This document shows, in pieces, positions 25,023 through 34,780 of a stretch of 64,000 bases of DNA (the stretch's first letter is position 1; each line of letters opens with the position of its first letter). The notes beneath the pieces were generated by a model. That model worked only from the letters and a program-made list of their open reading frames with translations, was not told the DNA's origin and did not search any database. Made by a program: the position numbers and the translations under genes. The stretch lies in contig NZ_CP043839.1 of assembly GCF_032878955.1 (NCBI RefSeq), positions 806,001 to 870,000 of the forward strand, given 5' to 3'. Origin of the DNA: Butyricimonas paravirosa. Lineage in GTDB: Bacteria > Bacteroidota > Bacteroidia > Bacteroidales > Marinifilaceae.

Positions 25023-25595
25023 TTATTTTACTGTAACTGAAATAGTTCCAGCTTTCTTATCCTTATCAGTAACAGTCACTGAAGTGCTGCCAGCCTTGAC
25101 ACCTTTGATAATAATCTTTCCATCTTTGATTGTGACTGTGGCAATTTTCGTGTCCTTGGCGGTTGCTGTAAAAGGAGCGGAACCACCTTTTACAGTGACA
25201 GTCTCTTCCTTCCCGGCAGTTACGGATATAGACTTTTTATCGAAATCAAGTTCGGATGCCATATCTTTGACCATCACAGGAACCTTTCCTGTAAGTTTCT
25301 TTGAGTCGGAGATGAGTATGGTCGCTGTACCATTTTTGACACCGGTAATTGTAATAGTGTTCTTGTCTGCTTTAGCTGTTGCAATCTTGCTATCACTTGA
25401 GGTCACTGTAAATGGAGCCGTGCCACCGCTTACAGTCACCGTTGCTGTTTTACCGGGAGCCACTTCTACCTTAGAAGGGGTGCACTTGAGATCTGGAACT
25501 TTGGGGTCATCGTTCTTATCGCAGGAACCCATGGTTACTGCAAGAACACAGGCGAAAAACGCCATAGTGAATTTGATAAATTTTACTTTTTTCAT
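25023..25595 (-). CDS. Lipoprotein with two bacterial Ig-like (BIG2-type) domains
   Basis: 190 residues. Lipoprotein signal MKKVKFIKFTMAFFACVLAV...MGSC with the lipid cysteine at about 25, then two repeats of about 75 residues. Each has the BIG2 pattern: TPSKVEVAPGKTATVTVSGG...FTVTSSDSKIATAKADKNTITITGV and FDKKSISVTAGKEETVTVKGG...FTATAKDTKIATVTIKDGKIIIKGV, both followed by a G.T.(I/V).(I/V).D strand. Probably a surface-exposed adhesive or spacer lipoprotein. A -7 box lies at 25654-25661. In the pre-inversion order it followed the 17.8-kb small lipoprotein on the same strand. Confidence 0.82.
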   Translation of the reverse strand: MKKVKFIKFTMAFFACVLAVTMGSCDKNDDPKVPDLKCTPSKVEVAPGKTATVTVSGGTAPFTVTSSDSKIATAKADKNTITITGVKNGTATILISDSKKLTGKVPVMVKDMASELDFDKKSISVTAGKEETVTVKGGSAPFTATAKDTKIATVTIKDGKIIIKGVKAGSTSVTVTDKDKKAGTISVTVK

Positions 25596-25653
25596 TGTTC
25601 TTTTTTTTAAAACCTTGTTGTTTTGTTGAACGCTCTTTTATGCAATTGCAAAA

Positions 25654-25661
25654 CAAAAGTA
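25654..25661 (-). promoter_or_regulatory. -7 box for the Ig-like lipoprotein gene
   Basis: CAAAAGTA on the plus strand reads TACTTTTG on the minus strand (TAnnTTTG), about 59 bp before the ATG. Confidence 0.5.
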
Positions 25662-25690
25662 GTACTTCAGTGTAAGCTCTTCAATTACAT

Positions 25691-26718
25691 ACCTGTTGGT
25701 TGAATTAAATTAGAGAATATTTTATCCGCCCAATCGGATGATGATTAACGAAATTGACATATTGCATGAACGTCATTGCTGCTATTTTGCCTGCTATGCG
25801 GGTGAAAAGACCGCAGGATTGTTTTGCATAGTTTCGTATCATCATAAGATTGTCGTTGAGCTGGGAAAATATCGTTTCGATACGTTTACGGAATCTCTTG
25901 TATGCCCATGTAGGCGGATGCCAGTTTTTCTGATTCAGCCGATATGGAACTTCAAGAGTGATATTTGCTGCCTCAAAGAGATTCTTCTGAATCTCAGCAC
26001 AGAGATAGCCTTTGTCTCCAAGCATCATGCAATCATGATATTCCCAGCGTACGTCCTTGAGAAAATGAAGGTCATGAACACTTGCGGCAGTCATGTCAAA
26101 GGAATGGATAACACCAAGTATTCCGCAGACAACATGGAGCTTATAGCCATAATAATGCAAGCCTTGCGAAGCGCAGTATCCCCAGTCGGGAGCAGCATCG
26201 GGATTGTCTTGTCCCATGGTGCATCGTTTGGCCCGTGCGTTCCGGCATACCTTTACTGGTTTAGAATCAATGCAGAATACATCTTCGGGGCCATCAATAG
26301 CTCTGGCTACATCCTTGCGGATTTCTTCTGCAAGTCGGGCCGTGAGCTTGCGTCGGGCATTGAATTGTCTGCGACTGATCAGGTTAGGCAAATCCTCCTT
26401 ACACTCATGGTGCAGACGATAAAAAAGAAGATTCTCGCTGTCGAAGCCGAAGGACTCGGCGGTTATCCCGAGAGCAATGACTTCAAGGTCGGAAAACTTG
26501 GGAACAACACCGCACCTGGGTACGTTTCCATGTTCATTAACTCGATTTCCGGCAAAATCCTTGCAGATTCCGAGGATTCTGACGAAATTTGCTATGAAGT
26601 TGCGCATAAGCAGTGCAATAGTAGTTAACGGTGTGGTTACCACTAATTTAATAATAATCCGCAAATTGTGCAACTTTTTCATTTGTAAATATTTAGAATT
26701 TTAATTCAACCAACGGGT
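25691..26718 (-). mobile_element. IS982-family insertion sequence, copy B
   Basis: 1,028 bp, the inverted twin of copy A. The outer end (26718) is followed by AATTAAT and lies only 25 bp before the efflux operon ATG; the inner end (25691) follows TTACAT. The terminal repeats are the same pair as in copy A. Confidence 0.92.
25705..26682 (-). CDS. IS982-family transposase, copy B
   Basis: 325 residues, identical to the copy A product, with the same intact DDE motifs (FCIDSKPVKVC, MLGDKGYLC, KRIETIFSQL). The transposase is transcribed away from the efflux operon. Confidence 0.93.
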   Translation of the reverse strand: MKKLHNLRIIIKLVVTTPLTTIALLMRNFIANFVRILGICKDFAGNRVNEHGNVPRCGVVPKFSDLEVIALGITAESFGFDSENLLFYRLHHECKEDLPNLISRRQFNARRKLTARLAEEIRKDVARAIDGPEDVFCIDSKPVKVCRNARAKRCTMGQDNPDAAPDWGYCASQGLHYYGYKLHVVCGILGVIHSFDMTAASVHDLHFLKDVRWEYHDCMMLGDKGYLCAEIQKNLFEAANITLEVPYRLNQKNWHPPTWAYKRFRKRIETIFSQLNDNLMMIRNYAKQSCGLFTRIAGKIAAMTFMQYVNFVNHHPIGRIKYSLI

Positions 26719-26743
26719 AATTAATACAAAACAAGAAGAAAAT

Positions 26744-27865
26744 ATGAACAAGCAATTCATTATCACGAATTTCGCCGCATTTGCTCTCATGCTGTTCCTG
26801 CCGACCGGATGCAGGCAGGCGGACGGCAAGCAGGATGCGGTGCAGAGTTATCGGGTCATAAAGGTCGCGGCAAGTCCGGTGGAAATCTCCGAGTCCTATT
26901 CCGCCGCCATACGCGGACGGCAGGATGTGGACATCCTGCCGCAAATATCCGGGCGCATTATCCGTCTGAAAGTGAAAGAGGGTGAACGGGTGAAGACCGG
27001 TCAAGTATTGGCTGTAATTGACCAAGTGCCCTATCGGGCGGCATTACGCACGGCGCAGGCCAATGTCAGCGCGGCACAGGCAAAAGTGGAAACGGCAAGA
27101 ATCGAGCTGCGGGGCAAGCAGGCATTGTTTGACGAGAAGGTCATATCCGACTACGAGCTTTCTCTCGCCCGGAACCAACTGGCAGTGGCGTGTGCTGAAC
27201 TCGAACAGGCAAAGGCACAAGAATCGGATGCACGCAACAATCTCTCCTATACGGAAATCAAAAGCCCGAGCAACGGAGTAGTAGGCACATTGCCCTATCG
27301 CATCGGTGCGCTTGTCGGTCCCAATATGGCACAGCCTTTCACGGTCGTGTCCGACAATGCGGAGATGTATGCCTATTTCTCCATTTCGGAGAATATGCTA
27401 CGGCGATATTCGGCTCGCTATGGCTCGATTGACAGCATGATAGCCGGGACGCCGGAAGTGGGCCTGCAACTCAACGACGGCAGCCTGTACAAGGCGAAAG
27501 GACGTATTGAAACCGTAAGCGGCGTGGTGGATCCTGTTACCGGAACGGTACAAATCAAAGCCCTGTTCCCCAATCCCGACCGCGAACTGTTGAGTGGCAG
27601 CATCGGCAATGTCATCCTTCAAAACCCGAAAACGGAGGCCGTAACCATTCCCATGACCGCCACCGTGGAACTGCAGGACAAGATTATCGCTTACCGTCTG
27701 AAAAACGGACAGGCGGAAGCCGCCTATCTCACGGTGGACCGCCTGAACGACGGCAACCGGTTTATCGTAAAAGAAGGTCTTTCGGTCGGTGACACCATTG
27801 TCGCCGAAGGCGTGGGACTGGTGAGAGAAGGCATGAGCATAACCCCTAAAAACGAAACGAAATGA
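26744..27865 (+). CDS. RND efflux periplasmic adaptor (MFP), lipoprotein
   Basis: 373 residues. The signal peptide ends in a lipobox LPTGC (cysteine about 24). The HlyD/AcrA fold follows: barrel-sandwich half (QDVDILPQISGRIIRLKVKEGERVKTGQVLAVID), an alpha-hairpin (ALRTAQANVSAAQAKVETARIEL...LARNQLAVACAELEQAKAQ) and the second half (YTEIKSPSNGVVGTLPYRIGALV), then beta-barrel and membrane-proximal domains. It joins the RND pump to the outer membrane factor. It overlaps the pump gene by 4 bp. IS982 copy B ends 25 bp before the ATG, so the native promoter is displaced. Confidence 0.93.
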   Translation: MNKQFIITNFAAFALMLFLPTGCRQADGKQDAVQSYRVIKVAASPVEISESYSAAIRGRQDVDILPQISGRIIRLKVKEGERVKTGQVLAVIDQVPYRAALRTAQANVSAAQAKVETARIELRGKQALFDEKVISDYELSLARNQLAVACAELEQAKAQESDARNNLSYTEIKSPSNGVVGTLPYRIGALVGPNMAQPFTVVSDNAEMYAYFSISENMLRRYSARYGSIDSMIAGTPEVGLQLNDGSLYKAKGRIETVSGVVDPVTGTVQIKALFPNPDRELLSGSIGNVILQNPKTEAVTIPMTATVELQDKIIAYRLKNGQAEAAYLTVDRLNDGNRFIVKEGLSVGDTIVAEGVGLVREGMSITPKNETK

Positions 27866-30800
27866 ACCTGCGATTTTTTATAGACCGCCCGGTGTTTTCG
27901 GGCGTTATCTCGGTGGTGATTGTACTGTTGGGCATGATTTCCATGTTTTCCTTGCCGGTGGAACAATACCCCGACATCGCACCTCCGACCATCAACGTAT
28001 TCGCAACTTATCCGGGAGCAAACGCTGAAACCGTGCAGAAGGCAGTGATAACCCCTCTGGAAGAAGCCATCAACGGAGTGGAAGACATGACCTATATGAC
28101 TTCCACGGCATCGAATACGGGAGATGCTTCCATCAACATCTATTTCAAACAGGGAACCAACGCGGACATGGCGGCGGTAAACGTGCAGAACCGCGTGAAC
28201 GGCGCACTGAGCCAACTTCCGGCGGAAGCCACCAAGACCGGTGTCACCACTGAAAAGCAGCAGAATGCCGAACTGATGACTTTCGCGCTCTATTCGCCCG
28301 ATGACCGCTTCGACCAGACCTTCCTGAACAATTACGTGAAAATCAATGTCGAGCCGAGGCTGAAACGTATCAGCGGCGTGGGAAAGGCACAGTTGTTCGG
28401 TTCCAACTACAGCATGCGACTTTGGCTGCGTCCCGACAAGATGGCGCAATACGGGCTTATCCCCGATGACATCTCTGCCGTACTTGCACGACAGAACATC
28501 GAGGCCGCCACCGGCTCCTTCGGTGCCAATCATCCTACCGCCAATGAATACACGATGAAATACCGCGGACGCTTGTCCGGAGCGGAAGAGTTCGGTGAGC
28601 TGGTCGTCAAGTCACTGCCGGGCGGCAATGTGCTTCGGTTGAAAGAGGTTGCCGATGTGGAACTGGGCGATGAATACTACAACTATTCCTCCGAGGTGAA
28701 CGGGCATCCGGCAGCTATGATGCTCATCAACCAGAAAGCCGGGTCCAATGCATCAAGCACCATCAAGGAGATTCACGAAGTGCTTGACGACCTTAGCCGG
28801 GACTTGCCCGAAGGGACGGAATTCGTGGTGCTTACCGATACCAACAAGTTCCTGTATGCCTCCATCCACTCTGTCCTCCGCACCTTATTGGAAGCGATAC
28901 TTCTGGTCATCGTGGTGGTGTATGTGTTCTTGCAGGACATCAAGTCAACGCTTATCCCTACCATATCCATCTTCGTTTCCATCATCGGCACATTTGCCGT
29001 GATGTCCATGATTGGATTCTCCATCAACCTGCTCACCCTGTTCGCGCTTGTGCTTGCCATCGGAACCGTGGTCGATGATGCCATTGTGGTGGTGGAAGCG
29101 GTGCAGGCGAAGTTCGATGAGGGCTATCAATCAGCAGTTCTCGCGGCTGATGATGCCATGAAAGGCGTTTCGTCGGCTATCCTGACCTCTACCATAATCT
29201 TTATGGCAGTGTTTTTCCCCGTAGCCATGATGGGCGGGACTTCGGGAGCGTTCTACACGCAGTTCGGTATCACGATGGCTGTTGCCGTGGGAATCTCGGC
29301 AGTCAATGCCTTCACACTCTCACCGGCACTTTGCGCGCTGCTGCTGAAACCCTATATCGATGAGCAGGGCAACACTAAGAACAATTTTGCAGCCCGTTTC
29401 CGTAAAGCGTTCAATGCCGTCTTCGACAGTCTGAGCCGACGCTATGTACGTGGAGTGATGTTCATTATCCATCGCCGATGGCTGTTGTGGAGCATCATAG
29501 GCATTTCTTTCGGGTTGCTGGTGCTGCTGGTCAATGTCACAAAGACGGGACTTATTCCCGAAGAGGACACCGGGACGGTCATGGTGAGCATGAACACGAA
29601 GCCCGGCACATCCATGGCTCAGACAAGTAAGGTGATGGAGCGTATCAACAGCCGTCTCGACAGCATCGGCGAGATTGAATACAGCGGTGCGGTAGCCGGT
29701 TTCTCTTTCAGCGGTTCCGGTCCCTCGCAGGCGATGTATTTCGTGACACTCAAAGACTGGGAGGATCGTAAGGGAGAGGGGCAGTCGGTGAATGATGTCA
29801 TCGGAAAGATTTATGCCGCCACTTCAGATATTCCCGATGCCACGGTGTTCGCCATGTCGCCTCCGATGATTGCCGGGTACGGCATGGGAAACGGTTTCGA
29901 GCTTTATTTGCAGGACAAGGCGGGCGGAAACATCGCCGCTTTCAAGGAAGAGGCGGACAAGTTTGTCGAAGCCTTGTCGCAACGACCCGAAATCGGCGAA
30001 GTCTATTCCTCCTTTGCCACGGACTATCCGCAATACTGGGTGGATATCGATGCCGCCAAATGTGAGCAGTCGGGTGTGTCGCCCGCAGATGTGCTTTCCA
30101 CATTGTCGGGCTATTATACCGGACAATATGTTTCCGACTTTAACCGGTTCTCCAAGCTCTACCATGTGACCATGCAGGCTCCGGCGGAATATCGTGTGAA
30201 TGCGGAATCCCTGCACCACATGTATGTGCGCGCCTCCGATGGCGGCATGTCGCCTTTGAGCCGGTTCGTGCGCCTGACCAAGACCAACGGCCCGTCAGAC
30301 CTCACCCGTTTCAACCTGTTCAACGCCATCTCGATTAGCGGGTCGCCGGCGCAGGGTTACAGTTCAGGGCAGGTGCTCGAAGCCATCGGCGAGACGGCAC
30401 GTGAAGTGCTTCCGTCAAATTACACATACGAGTTTGGCGGCATTTCGCGTGAGGAAAGCAAGACGACCAACAATGCCACGCTTATATTCCTGCTCTGCAT
30501 GGTTCTGGTCTATCTGATTCTGTGCGCCTTGTATGAGAGCGTGTTCATACCCTTCGCGGTTCTGTTGTCGGTGCCTTGCGGACTAATGGGCAGTTTCCTG
30601 TTTGCGTGGCTCTTCGGTCTGGAGAACAACATCTACATGCAGACCGGATTAATCATGATTATCGGCCTGCTTGCCAAGACCGCCATCCTGCTTACCGAAT
30701 ACGCCGGCAAGCGGCGGTCGGAAGGCATGACGCTGGCACAGGCAGCATACAGTGCGGCAAAAGTCCGCCTGCGCCCTATATTGATGACTGTGCTGTCCAT

Positions 30801-30975
30801 GGTGTTCGGTCTTGTCCCGCTGATGATGGCGCACGGAGTGGGTGCCAACGGCAGCCGTTCGCTTGCCACAGGTGTAATCGGTGGAATGATTGTCGGTACT
30901 TTGGCTCTGTTGTTCCTTGTGCCGTCATTGTTTATTGTATTCCAATATATTCAAGAACGTGTTAAGCATAATTAA
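27862..30975 (+). CDS. RND multidrug efflux pump, HAE1/AcrB type
   Basis: 1,037 residues, full length for AcrB-type trimers. It starts with the canonical RPVFSGVISVVIVLLGMISMFSLPVEQYPDIAPP, has twelve predicted membrane helices in two blocks, the TM4 proton relay aspartate pair in AIGTVVDDAIVVVEAV, and the second repeat LIMIIGLLAKTAILLTEYA. The long periplasmic loops carry the porter and docking domains (GSNYSMRLWLRPDKMAQYGL, GNGFELYLQDKAGG). It exports amphiphilic drugs, bile salts or similar compounds from the periplasm. Part of a tight operon with the adaptor and outer membrane factor. Confidence 0.95.
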   Translation: MNLRFFIDRPVFSGVISVVIVLLGMISMFSLPVEQYPDIAPPTINVFATYPGANAETVQKAVITPLEEAINGVEDMTYMTSTASNTGDASINIYFKQGTNADMAAVNVQNRVNGALSQLPAEATKTGVTTEKQQNAELMTFALYSPDDRFDQTFLNNYVKINVEPRLKRISGVGKAQLFGSNYSMRLWLRPDKMAQYGLIPDDISAVLARQNIEAATGSFGANHPTANEYTMKYRGRLSGAEEFGELVVKSLPGGNVLRLKEVADVELGDEYYNYSSEVNGHPAAMMLINQKAGSNASSTIKEIHEVLDDLSRDLPEGTEFVVLTDTNKFLYASIHSVLRTLLEAILLVIVVVYVFLQDIKSTLIPTISIFVSIIGTFAVMSMIGFSINLLTLFALVLAIGTVVDDAIVVVEAVQAKFDEGYQSAVLAADDAMKGVSSAILTSTIIFMAVFFPVAMMGGTSGAFYTQFGITMAVAVGISAVNAFTLSPALCALLLKPYIDEQGNTKNNFAARFRKAFNAVFDSLSRRYVRGVMFIIHRRWLLWSIIGISFGLLVLLVNVTKTGLIPEEDTGTVMVSMNTKPGTSMAQTSKVMERINSRLDSIGEIEYSGAVAGFSFSGSGPSQAMYFVTLKDWEDRKGEGQSVNDVIGKIYAATSDIPDATVFAMSPPMIAGYGMGNGFELYLQDKAGGNIAAFKEEADKFVEALSQRPEIGEVYSSFATDYPQYWVDIDAAKCEQSGVSPADVLSTLSGYYTGQYVSDFNRFSKLYHVTMQAPAEYRVNAESLHHMYVRASDGGMSPLSRFVRLTKTNGPSDLTRFNLFNAISISGSPAQGYSSGQVLEAIGETAREVLPSNYTYEFGGISREESKTTNNATLIFLLCMVLVYLILCALYESVFIPFAVLLSVPCGLMGSFLFAWLFGLENNIYMQTGLIMIIGLLAKTAILLTEYAGKRRSEGMTLAQAAYSAAKVRLRPILMTVLSMVFGLVPLMMAHGVGANGSRSLATGVIGGMIVGTLALLFLVPSLFIVFQYIQERVKHN

Positions 30976-32334
30976 ATGAAGAAGACAGTAATATATATCA
31001 TATTGTCGGGATGGATGTTTGCCGGTTGTGGCACATACAGCCGGTATCATCGTCCTGACCTCTCAACGGAGAATCTGTATCGGGACGTACCGGCGGACAT
31101 TGATACAACGACCATCGCGTCCCTGTCGTGGCGGGAAATGTTTACCGACCCGAAACTCCAGTCCTTGATTGAAACCGGACTTGAACGGAACACAGACCTC
31201 AATGTGGCACGGTTACGCGTGGAAGCGACAGAAGCCGTCCTGATGACTGCCAGACTATCATATCTTCCATCACTGGGACTGACTGCCGAAGGTAATGCCA
31301 ATAAACATGACGGAGCAACGGCAAAGACATATAATGTGGGAGCGTCGGCAAGCTGGGAACTGGACATCTTCGGCAAACTTACGGCGGCAAAGCGTGGTGC
31401 AGCCGCCGCGTTACAAGGAAGCCGTGCCTACCGGCAGGCCGTACAGACACAGCTTGTCGCCACTATTGCAGACAGTTACTACACCCTTGCCATGCTTGAC
31501 GCACAAATGGCAATAAGTAACCGGACTTTGGAGAACTGGCGGACTACCGTACGTACTCTTGAAGCGTTGAAAAAAGTGGGGAAATCAAACGAAGCCGGCG
31601 TATTGCAGGCAAAGGCGAACGTGATGCGACTCGAAGCATCCCTGTTATCCATACGCAAGAGTATTTCCGAAACAGAAAATGCCCTGTCTGCGATACTTGC
31701 CATGCCGTCACACTCGATTGGACGAAGTAATCTGGCCGAGGCTGCTTTCCCCGATACTGTCTCGATTGGAGTCCCTTTGCAACTGCTTTCCAACCGTCCC
31801 GACGTGCGTCAGGCTGAAATGGAACTGGCGCAGGCGTTCTACGCCACCAATGCGGCTCGTGCCGCCTTCTATCCCAATATTACCCTCTCGGGGACTCTTG
31901 GATGGACTAATAACGGCGGTGGCGTAATCGTAAATCCCGGACAATGGTTGCTCAATGCCATCGGTTCCCTGACACAGCCCTTATTCAACCGGGGCACAAA
32001 CATCGCCAACTTGAAGATAGCCAAAAGCCGTCAGGAAGAAGCCAAACTGTTGTTCCGGCAATCATTGCTGAACGCTGGAAAAGAAGTGAACGATGCTCTG
32101 ACTGCATGGCAGACGGCAAAATCGCAAATTGAAATCAATGCTCGACAGGTTGAAACATTATGCGATGCTGTGCGAAAGACAGAATCGCTTATGCGTCATT
32201 CCAATGCCACCTATCTGGAAGTGTTGACCGCCCAACAGTCTCTTCTCGAAGCGGAAGTGCAACAGCTACAAACTCGTTTTGAACGCATACAAAGTGTAAT
32301 CAAACTTTATCATGTGTTGGGAGGAGGAATGTAA
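30976..32334 (+). CDS. Outer membrane efflux factor, NodT/OprM family lipoprotein
   Basis: 452 residues, starting directly after the RND stop. Lipobox FAGCGTYSRY (cysteine about 18), followed by the duplicated TolC-type fold with two coiled-coil/barrel repeats: LQSLIETGLERNTDLNVARLRVEAT...ASWELDIFGKL and LLSNRPDVRQAEMELAQAFYATNAARAAFYPNITLSGTLG. The NodT signature region is intact. It forms the outer membrane exit duct for the pump. The next gene, an RteA-like kinase, follows after 121 bp on the same strand. Confidence 0.94.
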   Translation: MKKTVIYIILSGWMFAGCGTYSRYHRPDLSTENLYRDVPADIDTTTIASLSWREMFTDPKLQSLIETGLERNTDLNVARLRVEATEAVLMTARLSYLPSLGLTAEGNANKHDGATAKTYNVGASASWELDIFGKLTAAKRGAAAALQGSRAYRQAVQTQLVATIADSYYTLAMLDAQMAISNRTLENWRTTVRTLEALKKVGKSNEAGVLQAKANVMRLEASLLSIRKSISETENALSAILAMPSHSIGRSNLAEAAFPDTVSIGVPLQLLSNRPDVRQAEMELAQAFYATNAARAAFYPNITLSGTLGWTNNGGGVIVNPGQWLLNAIGSLTQPLFNRGTNIANLKIAKSRQEEAKLLFRQSLLNAGKEVNDALTAWQTAKSQIEINARQVETLCDAVRKTESLMRHSNATYLEVLTAQQSLLEAEVQQLQTRFERIQSVIKLYHVLGGGM

Positions 32335-32455
32335 CTGCAATAAATAGAAAAATTTGAAATTATTATTAGTGTTATTCATCTTGGATATTTTTCGTGATTC
32401 TGCCGCATGTAGATATTGTACGAAAGCAATATTTGGATTGTAAAATATCAAGCCA

Positions 32456-34780
32456 ATGAAAATACTTTTGCAGCATAAAATATTTATAGGATACTTTCTT
32501 TTAATGGCGATCATTGGCAGCATGGTCGCTATTGTTCTGCACGAGCGTAGTCGTGTACAGAAAATAGAGAATGAATCAATCGCTATTTTTCAAACCCAGC
32601 ACAATATCAATACCACACACCGCTATGTGACCACGTTAGTAACTTATGGTGAATCCGTCATGGTATGGAATGATGAGGATTCTGGGGCTTACCGGGAACG
32701 ACGTGTACGGACTGATTCCATGCTGCAAACATTACGTACACAATGTAAGGATTTCATACAACCCGAACAGATAGATTCTCTTCGTACATTGTTAGCAGCT
32801 AAAGAAGACCATCTGTTTCAAATAATGGAAGCGACCCGAGAACAAAAGAAAACGGATAGCCTTCTATTTCATCAAAAACCGACTGTAACGACACAGACAA
32901 CCACCCGGACCGTTACCCGAAAGAAGAAAGGTATCGCCGGATTCTTCGGTGGCAAGGAAACCGTACAGATGCCGGTTGTTACAACCAGGCAAACCGCACC
33001 GGATAAGGAACTGATCTCGTTGTTGAATAAACGGAAACGGGACATAGAAACTTATACGGACAGCCTGCGGTTGTGCAATAGGGAACTCAACCGGAAATTG
33101 CGTTTACTTATTACAAGTCTGGATGAGCAGACATGGAACGCCTTCAGGAGCAAGGAAGAGCGTCTGAAAGCTTCCTACGAACATTCGACTTTGGTCATTA
33201 CCGGCTTGATTATATTCTCAATCATCCTGTTGTTCATTTCGTATCTTGTCATACAACGGGATATTAAGGTCAAGGCAAAAAACAGGAAGCATCTGGAAGA
33301 AACGATAGAGCAGAACATCGCGCTGTTAGAAATGCGGAAGAATATCATCCTGACAATCTCTCATGACATCCGCGCCCCTCTGAACGTAATCAGCGGCAGT
33401 GCGGAACTTGCCGTGGATACCCGTGAAAAGAAACGCAGGAACACGCACCTGAACAACATCAGGATCGTGTGCCGGCACGTTGTACACCTGCTTAACAACC
33501 TGCTGGACGTGTACCGCCTGAACGAGGCCAAGGAAACCCGCAACGATGTGCCGTTCAACCTGAATGCCCTGTTGGAACGCATTGCCTTCGGCTTCTCCCA
33601 CGTAATCAATAACAAAGGCATCCTATTCAATCACGATTTTACCGGTACCGATGTCAAGCTTTGCGGTGACGTGGACCGTATCGAACAGATTCTGGACAAC
33701 CTGCTTAGCAATGCCGTCAAATTTACAGAAACCGGCACAATCAGCTTGAATGCTCGTTATAACAAAGGGGAGTTGGTGTTGGAAATCAAGGATACCGGCA
33801 TTGGCATGAGTGAAGATGCGCTTTTACGTATCTTCCGCCCGTTTGAACGATTGGGTTCCGTCAGAAACGCGGAGGGTTTCGGATTGGGCCTGCCGATAAC
33901 AAAAGGTCTTGTCAACCTGCTTGGCGGGACAATAGACGTGACGAGCGGCATTGACCAGGGTAGCACGTTCCGTGTTACACTTCCATTGAAAACCACGGAT
34001 GAAACGGTAGAGAGCGAGAACTTGATAATTCCACATCCGGCACATTTGCCTCGGAATGTACTTGTCATTGATGACGACACGATGCTGTTGAATGTGATAA
34101 AGGAAATGCTGGAGCGTAACGGGATGAATTGTACTACCTGCGTAACCTCCAAGGACGTGGTCAAGGCGATGCGGGGCAAGGATTATGACCTGCTGCTTTC
34201 CGACATTCAAATGCCGGGTACCAACGGTATTGATTTATTAACCCTATTGCGCAACTCGAACATCGGAAACTCCCGTACCATCCCTATTGTAGCCATGACC
34301 GCACGCGGAGACAGGGACAAGGAAGCTTTTCTCCATGCCGGATTTACGGACTACATCTATAAACCGTTTTCATCCTCGGAACTGCTCGGCCTGCTTTCGA
34401 GGATGAAGACAGACAGGCGGGAGAAAAAACCGGAGGTTGATTTCAGTTTGGTCCTTTCAGAGGTCAATGACAAGCACAAGGCACTGCTTTCTCTTATATC
34501 CCAATCAGAGAAAGACCGAGAAGAACTTGATGCCGCCATGAAAAACGGCGACAGGCATAAGTTGCGTGAAATCACCCACCGTATGCAACCGATGTGGGAG
34601 TTCCTACGGATGGAAGAGCCCCTGCTGGCTTACCGTGCTTTGTTGAAAGACAGTAAAACAAGCGACAAAGAGTTAAAAGAATATACCCGGCAGATAATAG
34701 ACAGCACCGCCATGCTCATCAAGGCGGCGGAAGCCGAGATAAAAAGACTGACAAATGAAACGGAAGATACTGATAGTTGA
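32456..34780 (+). CDS. rteA: RteA-like hybrid sensor histidine kinase
   Basis: 774 residues. One TM helix at about 10-27, a periplasmic helical region with a TTTRTVTRKKKGI basic segment, a second TM at about 245-267, a HisKA box (ILTISHDIRAPLNVISGSAEL), HATPase (NLLSNAVKFTE, GIGMSEDAL, GFGLGLPITKGLV), a receiver (VLVIDDDTMLLNVI, LLLSDIQMPGTNG, YIYKPFS) and a C-terminal Hpt-like helix bundle with ITHRMQP. This architecture and the overlap with the next gene match RteA of CTnDOT-type elements, where RteA/RteB link drug exposure to excision and transfer. Here it follows an RND efflux operon, not tetQ. Confidence 0.82.
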   Translation: MKILLQHKIFIGYFLLMAIIGSMVAIVLHERSRVQKIENESIAIFQTQHNINTTHRYVTTLVTYGESVMVWNDEDSGAYRERRVRTDSMLQTLRTQCKDFIQPEQIDSLRTLLAAKEDHLFQIMEATREQKKTDSLLFHQKPTVTTQTTTRTVTRKKKGIAGFFGGKETVQMPVVTTRQTAPDKELISLLNKRKRDIETYTDSLRLCNRELNRKLRLLITSLDEQTWNAFRSKEERLKASYEHSTLVITGLIIFSIILLFISYLVIQRDIKVKAKNRKHLEETIEQNIALLEMRKNIILTISHDIRAPLNVISGSAELAVDTREKKRRNTHLNNIRIVCRHVVHLLNNLLDVYRLNEAKETRNDVPFNLNALLERIAFGFSHVINNKGILFNHDFTGTDVKLCGDVDRIEQILDNLLSNAVKFTETGTISLNARYNKGELVLEIKDTGIGMSEDALLRIFRPFERLGSVRNAEGFGLGLPITKGLVNLLGGTIDVTSGIDQGSTFRVTLPLKTTDETVESENLIIPHPAHLPRNVLVIDDDTMLLNVIKEMLERNGMNCTTCVTSKDVVKAMRGKDYDLLLSDIQMPGTNGIDLLTLLRNSNIGNSRTIPIVAMTARGDRDKEAFLHAGFTDYIYKPFSSSELLGLLSRMKTDRREKKPEVDFSLVLSEVNDKHKALLSLISQSEKDREELDAAMKNGDRHKLREITHRMQPMWEFLRMEEPLLAYRALLKDSKTSDKELKEYTRQIIDSTAMLIKAAEAEIKRLTNETEDTDS

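Noticed and set aside
24967..25629. A 220-codon frame antisense to the Ig-like lipoprotein
   Set aside because: The low-complexity hydrophobic translation arises from the Thr/Val/Lys repeats on the other strand; the minus-strand gene has a lipoprotein signal and Ig repeats.
18098..26718. The two IS982 copies as a composite transposon
   Set aside because: The outer flanks (ATGTA and AATTAATA) do not match each other. The flanks pair correctly only as two separate insertions followed by inversion.
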